Shown here one piece after another: positions 15,330 to 23,769 of a DNA stretch of 42,528 nucleotides. Numbering within the stretch: position 1 is the first letter of the stretch; the number at the start of each line of letters is the position of its first letter. Source of the DNA: Limosilactobacillus urinaemulieris (GTDB lineage: Bacteria > Bacillota > Bacilli > Lactobacillales > Lactobacillaceae); contig NZ_JABUXR010000014.1 of assembly GCF_014838745.1 (NCBI RefSeq), positions 1-42,528 on the forward strand, read 5' to 3'. The notes under the pieces are model-generated. The model saw nothing but the letters and a program-made list of their open reading frames with translations, was not told the origin of the DNA and did not search any database. The position numbers were made by a program, and so were the translations under genes.

Positions 15330-15358
15330 TTTTCAATTCGACTACTTTCGTGTACTAT
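15330..15358 (+). promoter_or_regulatory. Promoter of yneF
   Basis: TTTTCA (15330-15335) and TACTAT (15353-15358) are spaced by 17 nt, ahead of the yneF ribosome site. Confidence 0.5.
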
Positions 15359-15390
15359 TGAACAGTAACTAAAAAAGGAGGAAAGTAGTT

Positions 15391-15615
15391 GTGGCATTAA
15401 CAATTTCATTGGTAATCCTCGCCTTACTAATCGGTTTAGTTGGCGGTTTCTTTGGTACTCGTCGTTACATGGAAAACTATCTCCGCAATAATCCACCTAT
15501 TAGTGAAGAAATGTTGCGGACGATGATGTTGCAAATGGGCCAAAAGCCATCTAGTCGAAAGTTACATCAAATGATGCAAACCATGAAGGCACAAGCCAAA
15601 AAAGCAAATAAGTAA
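15391..15615 (+). CDS. yneF: UPF0154 membrane protein YneF
   Basis: A 74-residue protein with one N-terminal membrane helix (residues 3-22, LTISLVILALLIGLVGGFFG). A conserved cytoplasmic part follows (RRYMENYLRNNPPISEEMLRTMM, then MGQKPS), the signature of the UPF0154/YneF family. Function is unknown. The start is GTG 15391, fixed by AAGGAGG 8 nt before it. It has its own promoter and ends in a strong terminator shared with the convergent acyltransferase gene. Confidence 0.9.
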   Translation: MALTISLVILALLIGLVGGFFGTRRYMENYLRNNPPISEEMLRTMMLQMGQKPSSRKLHQMMQTMKAQAKKANK

Positions 15616-15627
15616 TCTTAAATAAAA

Positions 15628-15663
15628 AAGAAACCGGAAATTTAATTTCCGGTTTCTTTTTCT
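15628..15663. terminator. Bidirectional terminator yneF / acyltransferase
   Basis: AAGAAACCGGAAA and TTTCCGGTTTCTT form a perfect 13-bp stem with A's before and T's after, serving both convergent genes. Confidence 0.9.
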
Positions 15664-16302
15664 TTAGAAATCATCGTCTTTTGGTTTAGGCGGCATGATG
15701 TATTTATAATTAGGATTGATTTGGTGATCTAACTTATCAAATGATTGCTGCATTTCACTCTCTAATTTAGCTTGACTTTCTTCGTCGAGTTTGTTCTTCC
15801 GGTCAATATAAATTGGCTTTCCAAAGGCAATGTGACGGGGATGCCGTTTGAATAATTCGCTAAATTTGAGAGGCCCTTGATACACTGCAGGAACTAGCGG
15901 AACGTTTGCTAATTTGGCAATTAATGTTGCACCGCCCTTTAATTTACTGGAATAACGAGAGCCTGATGGAAAAATAATTGTTGATAGATCAGTTTTTCGT
16001 AAGATTTGCACTGGCTTTTTTATTGCTGAAGGGCCAGGATGCTTGCGGTCAACCGGGAAGGCATTTAACTTTTTTAAAAAGTAAGCAGCAATTGGGTTCT
16101 TGAATAACTCTTTCTTTGCCATAAAACTAAATTTCTTGGGGTAGATCGCGAGGGCAATCAAAACTGGATCCATCCATGTCCGATGGGGAGCAATAATGAT
16201 ATAATTGCCGTCAGGTATATTTTCCTTATTATAAATTTTTGCTTTGCCATTGATTAGGTTTAAGAATGGTTGAACAATGGCAACGAGAAACGAATATAAC
16301 AT
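15664..16302 (-). CDS. plsC: 1-acyl-glycerol-3-phosphate acyltransferase family protein
   Basis: A membrane-associated acyltransferase of 212 residues that adds the second acyl chain to lysophosphatidic acid in phospholipid synthesis. The catalytic HX4D motif is H40-RTWM-D45. The phosphate-binding block at 111-116 reads FPSGSR, where FPEGTR is the textbook form. A third block VPLVPAVYQGP follows. The start is ATG 16302 with GGATGA upstream; the longer frame from 16368 would extend into the control region of the divergent gene. The C-terminal tail is charged. Because of the FPSGSR variant, a related acyl acceptor cannot be excluded. Confidence 0.8.
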   Translation of the reverse strand: MLYSFLVAIVQPFLNLINGKAKIYNKENIPDGNYIIIAPHRTWMDPVLIALAIYPKKFSFMAKKELFKNPIAAYFLKKLNAFPVDRKHPGPSAIKKPVQILRKTDLSTIIFPSGSRYSSKLKGGATLIAKLANVPLVPAVYQGPLKFSELFKRHPRHIAFGKPIYIDRKNKLDEESQAKLESEMQQSFDKLDHQINPNYKYIMPPKPKDDDF

Positions 16303-16390
16303 AAAATCATCCAATCTAATGTGTATAATAACTGGCATTATTATGACTAAAAAAGTAACTCCTTGCAAGTCTAAAAGAGGTGAATAATAA

Positions 16391-17152
16391 ATGGATAATG
16401 ATAATTTATTAAAGACAGATGAACGAATTGACCAACTATATAGTCAGGATGTTCAAATTATTCAGAATCCCCATTGCTTCGCTTTTTCGCTTGACGCTGT
16501 TCTCCTAGCTGACTTTGTTCGCCCTAATAAGAAGCGTCAGGCAAAAATTGTTGATCTTTGTGCTGGTAATGGTGCGATTGGCCTTTTTCTTCATAATAAG
16601 CTTGGCGGTCACTTTACAGAGGTCGAGTTGCAGAAGCCAATCGCCAATATGGCAGAACGAACAATTAAGCTGAACCATCTTGAGGAACGCTATGATGTCT
16701 TAAATATGGACATTAAAGATGTTTATAATAAAATTCCCAAGGATTCCGCGGATATCGTCTTGTGTAATCCACCATATTTCCCTAATAATGAACATAGTCA
16801 AAAGAATCCTAATCGCGCTTTAGCAATTGCGCGTCACGAAATCACGACTAATTTGACAATGGTTGTGGAAAAAATGAGTGGCTTATTGAAAATGAATGGT
16901 CGGGGATATCTTGTTCATAGGCCGGATCGTTTAGCAGAAATCTTGACTGAATTAACTAGCCACCGACTTGCACCCAAGCGAATTCGTTTTATCTATCCTA
17001 AACCGGATCGGGAAGCTAATATTGTCTTGATTGAAGTAATTAAGGATGGGGGAACTGGTGGGATTCGGATTGTCCCACCATTAGTGGTTAATCAGTCTAA
17101 TGGTGAATATGGGGCCGAGGTGCAACAATTATTATATGGAGATAAAAAGTAA
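16391..17152 (+). CDS. tRNA1(Val) adenine-N6 methyltransferase-like (TrmN6 family)
   Basis: An AdoMet-dependent N6-adenine methyltransferase of 253 residues. The AdoMet-binding motif I is DLCAGNGAIG (55-64), and the amino-methyltransferase motif is N126-PPY in LCNPPYF. The region before it (FAFSLDAVLLADF) is typical of the YfiC/YabB group, which modifies A37 of tRNA-Val or related targets. AGAGGTG precedes ATG 16391. The YazA-type gene overlaps its 3' end, the same partnership as yabB-yazA in Bacillus. Target RNA inferred, not shown. Confidence 0.88.
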   Translation: MDNDNLLKTDERIDQLYSQDVQIIQNPHCFAFSLDAVLLADFVRPNKKRQAKIVDLCAGNGAIGLFLHNKLGGHFTEVELQKPIANMAERTIKLNHLEERYDVLNMDIKDVYNKIPKDSADIVLCNPPYFPNNEHSQKNPNRALAIARHEITTNLTMVVEKMSGLLKMNGRGYLVHRPDRLAEILTELTSHRLAPKRIRFIYPKPDREANIVLIEVIKDGGTGGIRIVPPLVVNQSNGEYGAEVQQLLYGDKK

Positions 17153-17414
17153 ACATTATTATATATATGTTCTTCATTGCGCGGATGAGACCCTTTATTG
17201 TGGTTTTACCACTAATGTACGGCAACGGTTCAATACTCATCAGTCTTATAAGGGAGCTAAGTATACCCGTGTAAAATCACGGCATCCGCTCCGACTGATG
17301 TATTGGTGTGAATACCCAACAAAGCACAAGGCGTTAAGTGCTGAATACTATTTCAAACATCAGAGCAGACGACAAAAGGAACGCTATCTTCATGTAAGAG
17401 GAATCAAGATTTAA
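17136..17414 (+). CDS. GIY-YIG domain protein, YazA/UPF0213 family
   Basis: A 92-residue protein that is essentially one GIY-YIG nuclease domain: YYIYVLHCADETLYCGFTT with the paired strands, catalytic-type Arg in NVRQRF, then HQSYKGAKYTR and a C-terminal basic helix. Members have no settled function; a role in DNA or RNA processing is assumed. It overlaps the methyltransferase gene by 17 bp. I start at ATG 17136; the longer frame from 17100 would also be possible. GAGGTG lies about 14 nt upstream, rather far, so translational coupling is likely. Confidence 0.82.
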   Translation: MEIKSKHYYIYVLHCADETLYCGFTTNVRQRFNTHQSYKGAKYTRVKSRHPLRLMYWCEYPTKHKALSAEYYFKHQSRRQKERYLHVRGIKI

Positions 17415-17442
17415 ATTAATTCATTAAGTTAAGGATAAATGC

Positions 17443-17471
17443 TTGTCAGATGAGATGCTTTTTTGTATACT
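17443..17471 (+). promoter_or_regulatory. rpsB promoter
   Basis: TTGTCA (17443-17448) and TATACT (17466-17471) with ideal 17-nt spacing. Transcription would begin about 17478, giving a leader of about 110 nt before rpsB. Confidence 0.8.
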
Positions 17472-17500
17472 ATATTTCGGTGTTAAACGCCAATTTCACA

Positions 17501-17557
17501 CCCAATAGGATGGTGGTCGATGTGCTAATTTAGTTTGACTGCCAGATGATTATTGGG
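17501..17557 (+). promoter_or_regulatory. Structured rpsB leader, candidate S2 autoregulatory site
   Basis: The outer stem CCCAATA (17501-17507) pairs perfectly with TATTGGG (17551-17557). The inner stem TGGTGGTC (17511-17518) pairs with GACTGCCA (17537-17544) through two wobbles, with an 18-nt loop. The structure ends shortly before the ribosome site TTTGGAGG (about 17571-17578). No T run follows, so it is not a terminator. Its position suggests feedback by ribosomal protein S2, which is an inference. Confidence 0.55.
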
Positions 17558-17588
17558 GAGGAAAAAACATTTTGGAGGTACATATTTT

Positions 17589-18374
17589 ATGTCTGTTGTT
17601 ACTATGAAGCAATTGCTTGAAGCCGGTGTTCACTTCGGTCACCAAACTCGCCGTTGGAACCCAAAGATGGAAGAATACATCTTTACTGAACGTAACGGTA
17701 TCTACATCATTGACTTACAAAAGACTGTTAAGTTGATCGATACTGCTTACAACTACATGAAGGATGTTGCTGCTGATGGCGGTGTTGTTCTTTTTGTTGG
17801 TACTAAGAAGCAAGCTCAAGATTCAATTGAAGAAGAAGCTACTCGTGCAGGTCAATACTACGTTAACCATCGTTGGTTAGGTGGTACTTTGACTAACTGG
17901 AAGACTATCCAATCACGGATTGCTCGTTTGAAAGAATTGAAGAAGATGTCTGAAGACGGTACTTTTGATGTTCTTCCAAAGAAGGAAGTTGCTGTTTTAA
18001 CTAAGCAACGCGAAAAGCTTGAACGCTTCTTAGGTGGTATTGAAGATATGCCAAAGATCCCTGATGTAATGTTCATCGTGGACCCACACAAGGAACAAAT
18101 TGCTGTTAAGGAAGCTCAAAAGCTTCACATTCCAATCGTTGCTATGGTTGATACCAACACCGACCCTGACGACATCGACTACGTAATTCCATCAAACGAT
18201 GATGCTATTCGTGCCGTTCGTCTTATCACTTCAAAGATGGCTGATGCTGTTATCGAAGGTAAGCAAGGTCAAGATGACAACAAGCAAGCTGATACTAACG
18301 ACGCTACCGAAGAACATGAAGAAGTTTCTGAAGATTCATTAAAGAACCTTAAGGACAGCGTTGAAGGTAAGTAA
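17589..18374 (+). CDS. rpsB: Ribosomal protein S2
   Basis: Small-subunit protein S2, 261 residues, needed for late 30S assembly and S1 attachment. It begins [27 protein letters not shown], with the conserved GVHFGHQ. It contains the coiled-coil protrusion (about residues 105-150) and [13 protein letters not shown], and ends in an acidic tail rich in D and E (from about 225). The start is ATG 17589, after TGGAGGT; the longer frame from 17553 lies in the leader. Codon use is strongly biased, as expected for high expression. It is followed by an internal terminator before tsf. Confidence 0.98.
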   Translation: MSVVTMKQLLEAGVHFGHQTRRWNPKMEEYIFTERNGIYIIDLQKTVKLIDTAYNYMKDVAADGGVVLFVGTKKQAQDSIEEEATRAGQYYVNHRWLGGTLTNWKTIQSRIARLKELKKMSEDGTFDVLPKKEVAVLTKQREKLERFLGGIEDMPKIPDVMFIVDPHKEQIAVKEAQKLHIPIVAMVDTNTDPDDIDYVIPSNDDAIRAVRLITSKMADAVIEGKQGQDDNKQADTNDATEEHEEVSEDSLKNLKDSVEGK

Positions 18375-18417
18375 TTAAACGATAATTAAGTATTAAATAC
18401 TTGGGCTGTTTGCGTAC

Positions 18418-18453
18418 GGACCATTGTGGCCTGAGTACCAAATGGCCTTTTTT
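18418..18453 (+). terminator. rpsB-tsf intergenic terminator
   Basis: GG-A-CCATT (18418-18425) pairs with AATGGCC (18441-18447) with one bulged A, followed by a T6 run. Probably partial, letting part of the transcript continue into tsf. Confidence 0.75.
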
Positions 18454-18485
18454 ATTAAAAAGTTAAACGAAGGAGAGATCTAATC

Positions 18486-19361
18486 ATGGCTGAAATTAAA
18501 GCTGCTCAAGTTATGGAATTACGTAAGAAATCTGGTGCTGGTATCATGGATGCTAAGAAGGCATTAGTTGCTAGTGATGGTGACATGGATAAGGCAATGG
18601 ACTACTTACGTGAAAAGGGTATTGCCAAGGCCGCTAAGAAGAGTGATCGTGTTGCTGCCGAAGGGTTAGCTGACATTGCTGTTAGTGGCAATACTGCTGC
18701 GATCGTTGAATTAAACTCAGAAACTGACTTTGTTGCTGCAAGTGACCCATTCAAGGACTTACTAAAGAAGGTTACTAAGTTGATCAGCGAAAACAAGCCT
18801 GCAAACGTGGAAGAAGCGCTTGCTATGAAGACCGAAAACGGTACTTTAAATGACGACTTGATCAGCACTACTCAAAAGACCGGTGAAAAGATTAGTCTTC
18901 GTCGTTTTGAAGTTATTGAAAAGAACGATAATGACAGTTTTGGTGCATACCTTCACCAAGGTGGCCAAATTGCTGCTCTTGTTGTTCTTGAAGGTGGAAA
19001 TGAAGATGCAGCTAAGGATGTTGCTATGCACGTTGCTGCCATCAACCCTGAATTCATGACTCGTGATGATGTATCTCAAGATCGTCTTGATCACGAACGT
19101 GAAGTCTTCAAGGAAGAAACCTTAAATGAAGGTAAGCCTGCTAAGATCGTTGACAAGATCGTTGAAGGTCGTTTAAACAAGTTCCTTTCACAAATCTGCT
19201 TGGCTGACCAAGACTTTGTTAAGAACCCAGACCAAACTGTTGCAGAATTTGTCTCTGCTAACGATGGTAAGTTGAAGTCATTTATTCGTTACGAAGTTGG
19301 TGAAGGAATCGAAAAGAAGCAAGATGACTTTGCTCAAGAAGTAAAGGACCAAATGAACTAA
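18486..19361 (+). CDS. tsf: Elongation factor Ts
   Basis: The guanine-nucleotide exchange factor for EF-Tu, 291 residues. The N-terminal UBA-like domain contains [16 protein letters not shown] (residues 12-27). The signature [10 protein letters not shown] follows near residue 77, then two core subdomains and a C-terminal module. AAGGAGAG precedes ATG 18486. It sits in the usual order after rpsB and before pyrH, separated from both by hairpin terminators. Confidence 0.98.
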   Translation: MAEIKAAQVMELRKKSGAGIMDAKKALVASDGDMDKAMDYLREKGIAKAAKKSDRVAAEGLADIAVSGNTAAIVELNSETDFVAASDPFKDLLKKVTKLISENKPANVEEALAMKTENGTLNDDLISTTQKTGEKISLRRFEVIEKNDNDSFGAYLHQGGQIAALVVLEGGNEDAAKDVAMHVAAINPEFMTRDDVSQDRLDHEREVFKEETLNEGKPAKIVDKIVEGRLNKFLSQICLADQDFVKNPDQTVAEFVSANDGKLKSFIRYEVGEGIEKKQDDFAQEVKDQMN

Positions 19362-19377
19362 ACAACGTTCGGCTAAA

Positions 19378-19409
19378 AAGGGCGTACTCTTTGAAGTGCG
19401 CCTTTTTTT
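19378..19409 (+). terminator. tsf-pyrH intergenic terminator
   Basis: GGCGTACT (19381-19388) pairs with AGTGCGCC (19395-19402), one wobble, followed by T7. It separates the rpsB-tsf unit from pyrH-frr. Confidence 0.85.
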
Positions 19410-19437
19410 GAAAACATTACCATTAGGAGGCAGGTTT

Positions 19438-20160
19438 ATGTCAGACATTAAATACAATCGTGTCATTTTAAAGCTTAGCGGGGAAGCTCTAGCCGGTGAA
19501 AAGGGTTTTGGAATTAATCCACCAGTGCTTAAAGATGTTGCCAAGGAATTAAAGGAAGTTCATGAATTAGGTGTCCAAATTGCGATCGTCGTTGGTGGCG
19601 GAAATATGTGGCGTGGTGTTACCGGGGCAGAACTTGGTATGGAACGTGCTCAGGCTGACTACATTGGAATGTTAGCAACCATTATGAACGCACTATCTCT
19701 TCAAGATGCCCTAGAATCACTTGATGTTCCAACGCGAGTACAAACTTCTATCGAAATGCGTCAAATTGCTGAGCCATATATTCGACGGAAAGCAATTCGC
19801 CACCTTGAAAAGGACCGGATTGTGATTTTTGCTGGTGGGACAGGAAGTCCATACTTCTCAACCGATACTACTGCCGCATTACGTGCAGCTGAAATTAATG
19901 CCGATGCTATCTTAATGGGGAAGAACGGCGTTGATGGTGTTTACAATGCTGATCCAAATAAGGATGCTAGCGCGGTTAAGTTTGATCATCTAACTCACAT
20001 GGATTTGATTGAAAAGAACCTCCATGTTATGGATACTACCGCAAGTTCACTTTCTATGGATAATCATATTCCGTTAGTTGTATTTAACCTAAACACTCCC
20101 GGAAATATTATGAAGGTTGTTAAGGGACAAGAAGTTGGAACCACGATTGAGGGGGATTAA
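19438..20160 (+). CDS. pyrH: UMP kinase
   Basis: Phosphorylates UMP to UDP; bacterial hexameric type of the amino-acid-kinase fold, 240 residues. Visible motifs are [10 protein letters not shown] at the N-terminus, [10 protein letters not shown] (about 48-57), [20 protein letters not shown] and [20 protein letters not shown] precedes ATG 19438; the longer frame from 19396 begins inside the terminator. It overlaps nothing, but frr starts 3 bp after its stop, so the two are co-translated. Confidence 0.98.
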   Translation: MSDIKYNRVILKLSGEALAGEKGFGINPPVLKDVAKELKEVHELGVQIAIVVGGGNMWRGVTGAELGMERAQADYIGMLATIMNALSLQDALESLDVPTRVQTSIEMRQIAEPYIRRKAIRHLEKDRIVIFAGGTGSPYFSTDTTAALRAAEINADAILMGKNGVDGVYNADPNKDASAVKFDHLTHMDLIEKNLHVMDTTASSLSMDNHIPLVVFNLNTPGNIMKVVKGQEVGTTIEGD

Positions 20161-20163
20161 CTT

Positions 20164-20724
20164 ATGGCTACAGGTAAACAAATTTTAAATGAAGCAAAGG
20201 ACAAGATGGCAAAGTCTGGAGATGCATTACGCCGGACATTAGCTGATATTCGTGCAGGACGAGCAAATGCTAGTTTGCTTAATGGTGTGAAAGTAGATTA
20301 TTATGGTGCTCCAACACCACTTAATCAGGTGGCATCAATTACAATTCCTGAAGCACGTCAACTACTTGTTACTCCATATGATGAAAGCTCATTGGATAAC
20401 ATTGAAAAGGCAATTTATGCTGCCAATCTCGGCTTAACACCACAAAATGATGGTTCAGCAATTCGGATTTTGATTCCGCAATTAACAGAAGAACGGCGAA
20501 AAGAGCTTGTTAAGGATGTTAAGGCTGAACTTGAAAAGGCCAAGGTTGCTGTTCGAAATGTTCGTCGTGAAGCGATGGATGACTTGAAGAAGGGTAACAA
20601 AGACGGCGATTTCAATGATGATGAATTTCACGATCTTGAAAAGAAGGTTCAAACCGAGACTGATAACAGGATCAAGAACCTTGAAAATATTGCTGCCGAT
20701 AAGGAAAAAGAATTAATGGGCTAG
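20164..20724 (+). CDS. frr: Ribosome recycling factor
   Basis: Works with EF-G to split post-termination ribosomes. Length 186 residues, the normal size. It has the family's long three-helix bundle (residues 1-28 and about 105-185, with NVRREAMDDLKKG). The small domain holds VDYYGAPTPLNQVASI and the motif IPQLTEERRKELV. It starts 3 bp after pyrH, and the ribosome site (GAGGGGG) is within the end of pyrH. Confidence 0.98.
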   Translation: MATGKQILNEAKDKMAKSGDALRRTLADIRAGRANASLLNGVKVDYYGAPTPLNQVASITIPEARQLLVTPYDESSLDNIEKAIYAANLGLTPQNDGSAIRILIPQLTEERRKELVKDVKAELEKAKVAVRNVRREAMDDLKKGNKDGDFNDDEFHDLEKKVQTETDNRIKNLENIAADKEKELMG

Positions 20725-20746
20725 ATTAGCCTCAATTACTAATTAG

Positions 20747-20793
20747 GAGTAGGAAAACGAATTAGGAAGCTAGTTCATTCCTGCTCTTTTTTT
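20747..20793 (+). terminator. Terminator after frr
   Basis: GAGTAGGAA (20747-20755) pairs with TTCCTGCTC (20778-20786), one wobble, then T7. Ends the pyrH-frr unit before uppS. Confidence 0.85.
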
Positions 20794-20880
20794 GGTTGGG
20801 GTTGGCTTTTCTCCTTAATACATTTATAATTGATAAGTAGTTTTTACTTTAAACACAAAATTTTGTCTGGAGGGACTATT

Positions 20881-21648
20881 TTGTTTGGCAAAAAAGAAGG
20901 ATCCTCGACTAGTAATGCGAAATTAGACCCAAACCGAATTCCCAACCATATCGCGATTATTATGGATGGAAACGGTCGCTGGGCTCAAGAACGTCATTTA
21001 CCACGAGTTGCAGGTCATAAACAAGGAATGCAGACTGTGAAGAATGTGACGATCGCTGCTAGTGAATTAGGGGTAAAGGTTCTATCACTCTACGCTTTTT
21101 CTACCGAGAATTGGAAACGACCTTCGAGTGAAGTTAATTATTTGATGCAACTACCAATCAAGTTCTTTTCAACTTTTGTTCCAGATTTAGTTAAGCATAA
21201 TGTTCGGGTGATGGTGATGGGCGACATTACTAAATTGCCCCACGGAACTCAAAAAGCAGTTAATGATGCAATTGCTGATACAGCTGATTGTAACGGGATG
21301 ATTTTGAACTTTGCTTTAAACTATGGCAGTCGTGACGAAATCATTCGTGCTACTCAACGAATTGCAGAGAAAGTAGCTGCTAAAGAGATTAGTGTTGATC
21401 AAATTGATGAACAGTTACTGTCTCAAAATATGATGACAGCAGACCTAGATGAGTTAGCAGATCCTGATCTTCTTATCAGAACAAGTGGTGAGGAGCGGAT
21501 TAGTAATTTTATGCTCTGGCAAATTGCTTATAGTGAGTTAGAATTTACTGATGTTTATTGGCCTGATTTTGATCGGCATTCATTAGAAGATGCTATTGTT
21601 AAATTTCAGGGACGTCACCGTCGTTATGGTGGCTTAAAAAATAACTAA
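20881..21648 (+). CDS. uppS: Isoprenyl transferase (undecaprenyl diphosphate synthase)
   Basis: Adds isopentenyl units in cis to farnesyl diphosphate to build the C55 lipid carrier for peptidoglycan and wall polymers. Length 255 residues. Catalytic Asp29 sits in IIMDGNGRWA, FSTENWKRP follows, and LLIRTSGEERISNFMLWQ is the pyrophosphate/dimer segment near the C-terminus. I start at TTG 20881, because GGAGGGA lies 6 nt before it; the frame from 20830 lacks any site and extends into the promoter. It heads the uppS-cdsA-rseP-proS envelope cluster. Confidence 0.96.
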   Translation: MFGKKEGSSTSNAKLDPNRIPNHIAIIMDGNGRWAQERHLPRVAGHKQGMQTVKNVTIAASELGVKVLSLYAFSTENWKRPSSEVNYLMQLPIKFFSTFVPDLVKHNVRVMVMGDITKLPHGTQKAVNDAIADTADCNGMILNFALNYGSRDEIIRATQRIAEKVAAKEISVDQIDEQLLSQNMMTADLDELADPDLLIRTSGEERISNFMLWQIAYSELEFTDVYWPDFDRHSLEDAIVKFQGRHRRYGGLKNN

Positions 21649-21665
21649 GTTTGGGGAGAATAATA

Positions 21666-22451
21666 TTGAAAACACGGATAATAACAGCTGTTGTTGGTTT
21701 AGCAATCTTCATTCCGTTAATAGTTTATGGTCACTGGCCATTAACAATTGCCGCAATTGTACTTGGAATTGTTGCTATGAGTGAGATCTTAGCAATGAAG
21801 CGGATGTTTTTGATTTCGTTTGAGGCAATTGTTTCCTATCTTGGAGTTGCGCTATTGATCTTACCTGATAGTTGGTTAGACTTCTTACCAAGTGTTGCAA
21901 CGCGTTGGTTTGCATTCTATTTCTTGGTAATTTTATTACTATTACATACGGTGATTAGAAAGCAGCGGTTTACCTTTGATGATGCTGGTGTGTTAACATT
22001 AGCAATTCTTTACATTGGATTAGGTTTTCGTTACTTTGTCGAAGCACGAGCAGTCAACTTCCAAACCTTACTATACGGGATGTTAATTGTTTGGATTACC
22101 GATAGTGGAGCATACTTGATCGGAAGAAAAATCGGAAAAAATAAGTTAGCACCCAAAATTAGCCCGAACAAGACTTGGGAAGGCTCAATTGGTGGGACCG
22201 TTTCTGCCACAATTCTGATTGCTATTTACCTATACTTTATTCCGGTTGGTGGATCTTTCATTCCAATGGTTTGCCTAACGTTAATTTTGTCAATTATGGG
22301 CCAGTTTGGTGATTTGATTGAATCATCGCTTAAACGGTTCTATGGCGTAAAGGACTCTGGAAAAATTTTACCGGGACATGGCGGTATCCTTGACCGGTTT
22401 GATAGTATGTTAATCGTTATGCCAATGATGCACCTCTTAGGTATTATTTAG
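21666..22451 (+). CDS. cdsA: Phosphatidate cytidylyltransferase
   Basis: Makes CDP-diacylglycerol from phosphatidic acid and CTP at the membrane. 261 residues, with about seven or eight hydrophobic segments. The C-terminal family signature SSLKRFYGVKDSGKILPGHG with GILDR directly after is complete, and DSGAYLIGRKIGKNKLAP lies before it. The start is TTG 21666 with GGGGAG 7 nt upstream; the TTG at 21651 overlaps that site and is unlikely. It follows uppS by 17 bp, so the two are probably coupled. Confidence 0.95.
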   Translation: MKTRIITAVVGLAIFIPLIVYGHWPLTIAAIVLGIVAMSEILAMKRMFLISFEAIVSYLGVALLILPDSWLDFLPSVATRWFAFYFLVILLLLHTVIRKQRFTFDDAGVLTLAILYIGLGFRYFVEARAVNFQTLLYGMLIVWITDSGAYLIGRKIGKNKLAPKISPNKTWEGSIGGTVSATILIAIYLYFIPVGGSFIPMVCLTLILSIMGQFGDLIESSLKRFYGVKDSGKILPGHGGILDRFDSMLIVMPMMHLLGII

Positions 22452-22473
22452 TTCTGAAAGAAGAGGGGATTTT

Positions 22474-23751
22474 GTGATAATAACAATCATCACCTTTATA
22501 ATCGTTTTCGGAATACTGGTCTTAGTCCATGAATTTGGTCACTATTATTTTGCAAAGCGAGCAGGGATTCTAGTCCGTGAGTTTTCAATTGGAATGGGTC
22601 CCAAAATTTGGTGGAAACAGTCTGGTGGTACGACGTATACTATTCGGATCTTGCCATTAGGGGGATATGTTCGTCTTGCTGGTGCGGATGATGAGGACGA
22701 AGATGAATTACGTCCAGGAACTCCAGTAACTATTCAACTTAATGATCAGGATCAAGTTACTAATATTAATGCAAGTCAAAAGGCAACATTATTCCAAGGG
22801 ATCCCGTTGCAAATTGTTGATTCCGATCTAGTTAATGATTTATGGATTAAAGGATACGTCAATGGTGATGAAAACGATTTGAAAGTTTACAATGTTGCTC
22901 ATGATGCTTTAATTACTGAGCATGATGGTACAGTTGTTCAAATTGCACCTAAGGACGTTCAATTTAATTCTGCTAGTTTACCAGCACGAATGATGACTAA
23001 TTTTGCCGGTCCAATGAATAATTTCATTTTGTCCCTTGTTGTTTTTATTATTCTCGGGTTCCTCTTAAGCGGTGGCATTCCGGTGAATAGCAACAAGATC
23101 GGGCACGTTAATGCCAATTCAGTTGCTGCGCGGGCGGGTCTCGTAAGCGGCGATCGGATTAAGCAAGTTAACAATACTAAAATTAAAGATTGGACAGCTT
23201 TGTCAACTGCAATCTCTAGTCACCCGGGGAAGAAAATTACCGTAACTTATGAACACCGCGGGAAACAGCACACCATCACAATGGTCCCTAAAACAGTCAA
23301 ACGGTCAGATCAAAAGGTTGGTCAAATTGGGATTCTTGAAGAAACGGATAAGAGTTTCTCAGCACGGCTTAATTTTGGTTGGCAACGGTTTGTTCAAGCA
23401 GGTACACTAATTTTTAGTGTTCTCGGTCACATGTTTACCCATGGCTTTTCATTAAATGATTTTGGGGGACCAGTCGCAATTTATGCAGGAACGTCACAAG
23501 CAACGGCGCTCGGATTTACGGGTGTTTTGAATTTCTTAGCACTTCTTTCAATTAACCTCGGAATTGTTAACCTATTACCAATTCCGGCGTTAGATGGAGG
23601 AAAACTGTTGTTAAATATCATTGAGGCGGTTATTCGTCGCCCAATTCCGGAAAAAGCCGAAGGAATTGTGACGATGATTGGTTTCTTCTTGCTGCTAGTG
23701 TTAATGATTTTGGTTACGTGGAATGACATTCAGCGTTATTTCATTCGATAA
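22474..23751 (+). CDS. rseP: RIP metalloprotease RseP (site-2 protease)
   Basis: An intramembrane zinc protease that cuts membrane-bound regulators and leftover signal peptides. Length 425 residues. The zinc motif H19-EFGH-23 is in the first membrane helix. One PDZ domain (about residues 195-275, GHVNANSVAARAGLVSGDRI) follows. The third ligand region is NLLPIPALDGGKLL near the C-terminus. The start is GTG 22474 with AAGAGGGG upstream. proS begins 18 bp later. It lies in the classic cdsA-rseP-proS order. Confidence 0.96.
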   Translation: MIITIITFIIVFGILVLVHEFGHYYFAKRAGILVREFSIGMGPKIWWKQSGGTTYTIRILPLGGYVRLAGADDEDEDELRPGTPVTIQLNDQDQVTNINASQKATLFQGIPLQIVDSDLVNDLWIKGYVNGDENDLKVYNVAHDALITEHDGTVVQIAPKDVQFNSASLPARMMTNFAGPMNNFILSLVVFIILGFLLSGGIPVNSNKIGHVNANSVAARAGLVSGDRIKQVNNTKIKDWTALSTAISSHPGKKITVTYEHRGKQHTITMVPKTVKRSDQKVGQIGILEETDKSFSARLNFGWQRFVQAGTLIFSVLGHMFTHGFSLNDFGGPVAIYAGTSQATALGFTGVLNFLALLSINLGIVNLLPIPALDGGKLLLNIIEAVIRRPIPEKAEGIVTMIGFFLLLVLMILVTWNDIQRYFIR

Positions 23752-23769
23752 GGGAAAAGGAGTATTTTA

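Noticed and set aside
17440-17466. ATGCTTGTC...ATGCTTTTTT as a terminator of the YazA-type gene.
   Set aside because: The arms are direct rather than inverted repeats; the region is better read as the rpsB promoter.
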